A stretch of 33,872 nt of DNA from an uncultured Rikenellaceae bacterium (GTDB lineage: Bacteria; Bacteroidota; Bacteroidia; Bacteroidales; Rikenellaceae). The position numbers and the translations under genes are program-made. The notes below the pieces were generated by a model that did not search any database, was not told where the DNA came from, and saw nothing but the letters and a program-made list of their open reading frames with translations. This document shows positions 31,768 to 33,872 of the stretch, in pieces (position 1 is the stretch's first letter; every line of letters starts with the position of its first letter). Where the stretch lies: the NCBI GenBank assembly GCA_904501625.1, contig CAJGBR010000013.1:1-33872 (forward strand). The letters are read 5' to 3'.

Positions 31768-33033
31768 TTAAAGATTAAACTCTTTACGCAACATTTCGAC
31801 TGCATCAAGTCGTTCCCAGCCGAAGAACTCGGCATCAATGGTCACCTTCTGACCATTACGCACCACCTCTATCTGTTTGGTATACGGATCTCTTCCAAAA
31901 TGGCCATACGCAGCAGTAGGCTCAAATATAGGATTCTTCAATCCAAATCTTTCGACAATTTTAGCTGGTCTGAGATCGAACAATTTAGAAATTCTTCCTG
32001 CAATTTCACCATCTGACATTGCAATATTCGACCGTCCGAATGTATTGATAAATATACTTACAGGCTGTGCAACTCCGATAGCATATGCAATCTGGACAAG
32101 TACTTCGTCAGCAATACCTGCCGCCACCATATTTTTGGCAATATGTCTTACGGCGTATGCTGCCGAACGGTCGACCTTCGACGAATCTTTTCCTGAGAAT
32201 GCACCACCACCGTGAGCACCTTTTCCACCATAAGTATCAACTATAATCTTTCGACCTGTCAATCCTGAGTCTCCGTGCGGGCCACCTATTACGAACTTAC
32301 CGGTTGGATTGACCAACAGTTTGTAATCATTGTCGATCAATGTTGCCAACTTATTGTCGCCCATCTTATTCAGACGAAGTTTAACTCTAGGAATCAACAC
32401 ATTACGTACATCTGCCGTAATCTGGTCAACCATAGCCTTATCGTCACTCAAAAACTCATCGTGCTGAGTAGACACCACAATTGTATGAACTCGATTTGGT
32501 GTACGATCGTCATTATATTCGATTGTCACCTGACTCTTGGCATCAGGTCTGAGATATGTCATTTCCTTGCCTTCGCGACGTATTTCAGCCAACTCTAACA
32601 GCAGAATATGTGCCAACACCAATGATGCAGGCATCAAGTCCTTCGACTCGTTACACGCATATCCGAACATAATACCCTGATCACCTGCACCTTGTTCTGC
32701 CGCCTCATCTCTCACTACACCACGATTGATATCTGGCGACTGCTCGTGCAGAGCACTCAGTACCCCACAAGAGTCGGCATCAAATCGGTATTCCGACTTG
32801 TTGTATCCGATTTTCTTTATAACCCGACGAACCGTCGACTGTACATCAATCGTTGCATCTGAACAAACCTCACCGGCAACTACAGTTAAACCTGTTGTAC
32901 AGAGTGTTTCGCACGCAACTTTAGCCTCCTGATCCTGAGCAAGATATTGGTCCAGAACGGCATCTGAAATCTGATCGGCCACCTTATCTGGGTGTCCTTC
33001 TGAAACTGATTCTGATGTGAATAAAAATCCCAT
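31768..33033 (-). CDS. metK: S-adenosylmethionine synthetase
   Basis: A 421-residue cytosolic enzyme making SAM from methionine and ATP. Signatures are FTSESVSEGHPDKVADQISD at the N-terminus (His14 and Asp16 in the ATP site), GAGDQGIMFGYA (115-126) and GGGAFSGKDSSKVDRSAAY, the phosphate-binding loop. I chose the ATG at 33033 because the family starts MGFLFTSESVSEGHPDK; the frame stays open 34 codons upstream, but that stretch encodes no conserved sequence and lies in the structured leader. It is preceded by a SAM-II class riboswitch and a consensus -7 box, and followed after nine bases by mqnC. Confidence 0.97.
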   Translation of the reverse strand: MGFLFTSESVSEGHPDKVADQISDAVLDQYLAQDQEAKVACETLCTTGLTVVAGEVCSDATIDVQSTVRRVIKKIGYNKSEYRFDADSCGVLSALHEQSPDINRGVVRDEAAEQGAGDQGIMFGYACNESKDLMPASLVLAHILLLELAEIRREGKEMTYLRPDAKSQVTIEYNDDRTPNRVHTIVVSTQHDEFLSDDKAMVDQITADVRNVLIPRVKLRLNKMGDNKLATLIDNDYKLLVNPTGKFVIGGPHGDSGLTGRKIIVDTYGGKGAHGGGAFSGKDSSKVDRSAAYAVRHIAKNMVAAGIADEVLVQIAYAIGVAQPVSIFINTFGRSNIAMSDGEIAGRISKLFDLRPAKIVERFGLKNPIFEPTAAYGHFGRDPYTKQIEVVRNGQKVTIDAEFFGWERLDAVEMLRKEFNL

Positions 33034-33051
33034 TGCTTTAAACTTTTTCAC

Positions 33052-33074
33052 TTCGGACAAATTTTTCGTCCGAA
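33052..33074 (-). promoter_or_regulatory. Hairpin in the metK leader near the start codon
   Basis: On the minus strand, TTCGGAC (33074-33068) pairs with GTCCGAA (33058-33052), a perfect 7-bp stem with a 9-base loop. It ends 18 bases before the metK ATG. No U run follows, so it is not an ordinary intrinsic terminator. It may be part of the expression platform of the upstream riboswitch (inference). Confidence 0.45.
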
Positions 33075-33139
33075 AAAACTCACAAATTAACAAATGGGTG
33101 AAAAGTGTTTGAAGAGAAATCCCCTCTGTGTGCAATTAG

Positions 33140-33198
33140 AAATGCGATTTTTTAGCATTTTTTTAAAGTGGTTGCAAGCAGTCAAATCTTTCCACCTT
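33140..33198 (-). ncRNA. SAM-II class riboswitch upstream of metK
   Basis: On the minus strand, P1 pairs AAGGTGG (33198-33192) with CCACTTT (33171-33165), one G-T pair included. The enclosed loop contains GATTTGACTGCTTGCAA (33188-33172). The 3' part is an A-rich linker ending TGCTAAAAAA (33157-33148). These are the conserved SAM-II elements as I know them: AUUU-R-A-C-Y-G, then CUUGCA next to P1, then UUAAA and GCUAAA. The pseudoknot would pair GCA (33175-33173) with TGC (33157-33155). Two differences from the classic form are two or three extra A before GAUUU and no GG after GCUAAA. AAATGC (33160-33155) can alternatively pair with GCATTT (33145-33140), a possible switch. It lies just after the metK -7 box and about 107 bases before the ATG. 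Confidence 0.78.
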
Positions 33199-33212
33199 GA
33201 ATTTTTGACGCA

Positions 33213-33220
33213 CAAAGATA
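33213..33220 (-). promoter_or_regulatory. -7 element of the metK promoter
   Basis: TATCTTTG on the minus strand is a consensus -7 box. It is 14 bases before the riboswitch P1 stem, so the aptamer would sit at the very 5' end of the transcript. No good -33 element was seen. The 354-base gap 33034-33387 as a whole holds the metK leader, this promoter, the divergent PepSY-gene promoter and a 10-bp inverted repeat. Confidence 0.6.
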
Positions 33221-33235
33221 CATTTTTTTAGAACA

Positions 33236-33269
33236 TTTGTATCACTTGTTGAAAAATTTATTATTTTTG
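33236..33269 (+). promoter_or_regulatory. Candidate promoter of the PepSY-like gene
   Basis: TTTG (33236-33239) and TATTTTTG (33262-33269) are separated by 22 bases, one more than the usual range. A transcript from here would have a leader of about 110 bases containing the 33297-33330 inverted repeat. Confidence 0.45.
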
Positions 33270-33296
33270 TCTGTAGTTATCCTTCCTAAAATTAAC

Positions 33297-33330
33297 GATT
33301 GTTTAGAATATTTATTGTCACTAAACAATC
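33297..33330. repeat. 10-bp perfect inverted repeat upstream of the PepSY-like gene
   Basis: GATTGTTTAG (33297-33306) and CTAAACAATC (33321-33330) are exact inverted copies separated by 14 bases. It ends 57 bases before the start codon, with no T run after it, so it is more likely a regulator-binding site or a leader hairpin than a terminator. Confidence 0.6.
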
Positions 33331-33387
33331 TCTGATTGACACAAATTGAATTTAATGATAAATATTAACATTGAAAAATAAGTCATT

Positions 33388-33872
33388 ATGAAGAGTAATT
33401 TCAAAAAACTACTTGTCGCAACCATTACAGTTATGACAATGGGCTATTCGGCGTATGCTGACAAAAATGTAAAGATTGAAATCAAAGAGATGCCACAGAG
33501 AGCTCAGGAATTTTTAACTACTTTTTTTGGTGAAATGCCTGTTGACTCTATCAGCACAGATGATGCACGTTCTGAATACGAAGTAAGTTTCACAGGTTCG
33601 ATCGATGTCGAATTCGACAGAAATGGCAATTGGACCAAAGTCGAACGCGATATGCAAAAATGGCAGATCAGTATGGCTCGTTTCAGAGAAAATTGGCAAC
33701 GTCAAGCTCCACAACGTCCTAACACTCAGGAAGCTGACAAAGTATCCAAAAAAGATCGTAAGGATAAACGTAATAAAAAAGAGCAAAATGCTCAAAATCA
33801 ACGTCCACAAGGCCAATGGGGTCAAGGCCAACCTGGTCAACGTCCGCAAGGTCAATGGGGTCAGGGCCAACC
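33388..33872 (+). CDS. Secreted PepSY-like domain protein with Gln/Gly repeat tail (5' part)
   Basis: The frame starts at ATG 33388 and is still open at the window end (161 full codons). A signal peptide is followed by a probable cleavage site after YSAYA (about residue 24). Residues about 33-85 resemble the PepSY-like (DUF2874) domain of Bacteroidota periplasmic proteins: MPQRAQEFLTTFFGE, then an EYEVSF strand and a DVEFDRNGNWTKVE hairpin. A Lys/Arg-rich stretch (about 117-131) leads into a low-complexity tail with a 13-residue repeat QRPQGQWGQGQPG, encoded at 33799-33837 and again from 33838. Many DUF2874 proteins have two tandem domains; this one instead has a repeat tail. Function is unknown; a surface or periplasmic role is likely. 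The family call is fairly good, limited by truncation. Confidence 0.72.
   Translation, partial: MKSNFKKLLVATITVMTMGYSAYADKNVKIEIKEMPQRAQEFLTTFFGEMPVDSISTDDARSEYEVSFTGSIDVEFDRNGNWTKVERDMQKWQISMARFRENWQRQAPQRPNTQEADKVSKKDRKDKRNKKEQNAQNQRPQGQWGQGQPGQRPQGQWGQGQ
33799..33872 (+). repeat. 39-bp coding tandem repeat (Gln/Gly/Trp tail)
   Basis: Two consecutive 39-bp units (33799-33837 and 33838 to the window end, the second cut off) encode the 13-residue unit QRPQGQWGQGQPG. The copies differ only at synonymous third positions in the visible part (CCA/CCG, GGC/GGT, CAA/CAG), so the protein repeat is kept while the DNA drifts. More units may lie beyond the window. Confidence 0.8.

Noticed and set aside
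33052..33074. Intrinsic terminator in the metK leader
   Set aside because: The stem is convincing, but no U run follows it in the direction of transcription, so plain termination is unlikely.
33034..33135. N-terminal extension of metK by 34 codons
   Set aside because: The conserved protein begins at 33033; the extension covers the leader hairpin and has no conserved sequence.
33140..33164. Plus-strand terminator made of AAATGC/GCATTT followed by T
   Set aside because: No plus-strand gene lies upstream to be terminated, and on the minus strand the same bases are part of the SAM-II element.
33799..33872. CRISPR-like or non-coding tandem repeat
   Set aside because: The unit is in frame with an open gene, there are no unique spacers, and differences are synonymous, so it is a coding repeat.
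1..33872. Mobile elements, prophage, defence or secretion systems, CRISPR arrays
   Set aside because: No transposase, integrase, toxin-antitoxin or phage structural signature was found, no att-like repeat flanks the tRNA genes, and every long gene belongs to a recognised cellular or widespread hypothetical family.

Overview
The window looks like a chromosomal housekeeping segment from a member of the Bacteroidota, most likely order Bacteroidales. Four things point there. Promoters follow the TTTG / N19-21 / TAnnTTTG pattern. Shine-Dalgarno sequences are essentially absent before start codons. The families are typical of the phylum: GldE-type CBS protein, DUF2027-Smr protein, HU-CCDC81/SPOR protein, DUF3868-OmpA lipoprotein and PepSY-like protein. 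The topoisomerase IV pair and five-repeat DUF349 protein also fit. No phage, transposon, CRISPR array or defence locus is visible. The genus cannot be fixed from the sequence alone.

Layout. 1-2105 (+): 3' end of a gldE-like gene, a phosphopantetheinyl transferase and a Gate-domain membrane protein, nearly overlapping. 2158-4457 (-): a DUF3868/OmpA-like lipoprotein followed by an MFS transporter. 4592-7058 (+): tRNA-Leu(TAA) with a clear promoter and terminator, a membrane metallophosphoesterase, and serS. 7112-9605: divergent queA (-) and DUF2027-Smr (+), whose two -7 boxes form one 19-bp palindrome. 9662-9849 (-): tRNA-Pro(TGG) and tRNA-Pro(CGG). 9950-19943 (-): DUF349 protein, pyrG, yidC, aroB, a family 2 glycosyltransferase, an ECF sigma factor, rsmG, a nitroreductase and a META lipoprotein, listed in order of transcription; aroB to META is a very tight run. 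20229-20606 (-): ridA. 20698-26621 (+): plsC, parE, parC, aroK. 26683-30588 (-): lgt, HU/SPOR protein, S9 peptidase. 30661-33033 (-): metK then mqnC, behind a leader with a SAM-II class riboswitch. 33388-end (+): start of a secreted PepSY-like protein with a Gln/Gly/Trp repeat tail.

Functional links. metK makes SAM. MqnC (radical SAM, menaquinone by the futalosine route) lies directly downstream, so a SAM riboswitch would control both SAM synthesis and a SAM-consuming enzyme. QueA and RsmG are further SAM users in the window. Lgt supplies the lipid anchor for the lipoproteins seen here, and YidC inserts membrane proteins. Topoisomerase IV and the SPOR protein serve chromosome segregation and envelope division.

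The most interesting signal is the metK leader. It carries a recognisable SAM-II aptamer whose pseudoknot strand can instead pair in a downstream hairpin, in a phylum where Shine-Dalgarno sequestration is unlikely to be the output. No clearly new multi-gene system was found.
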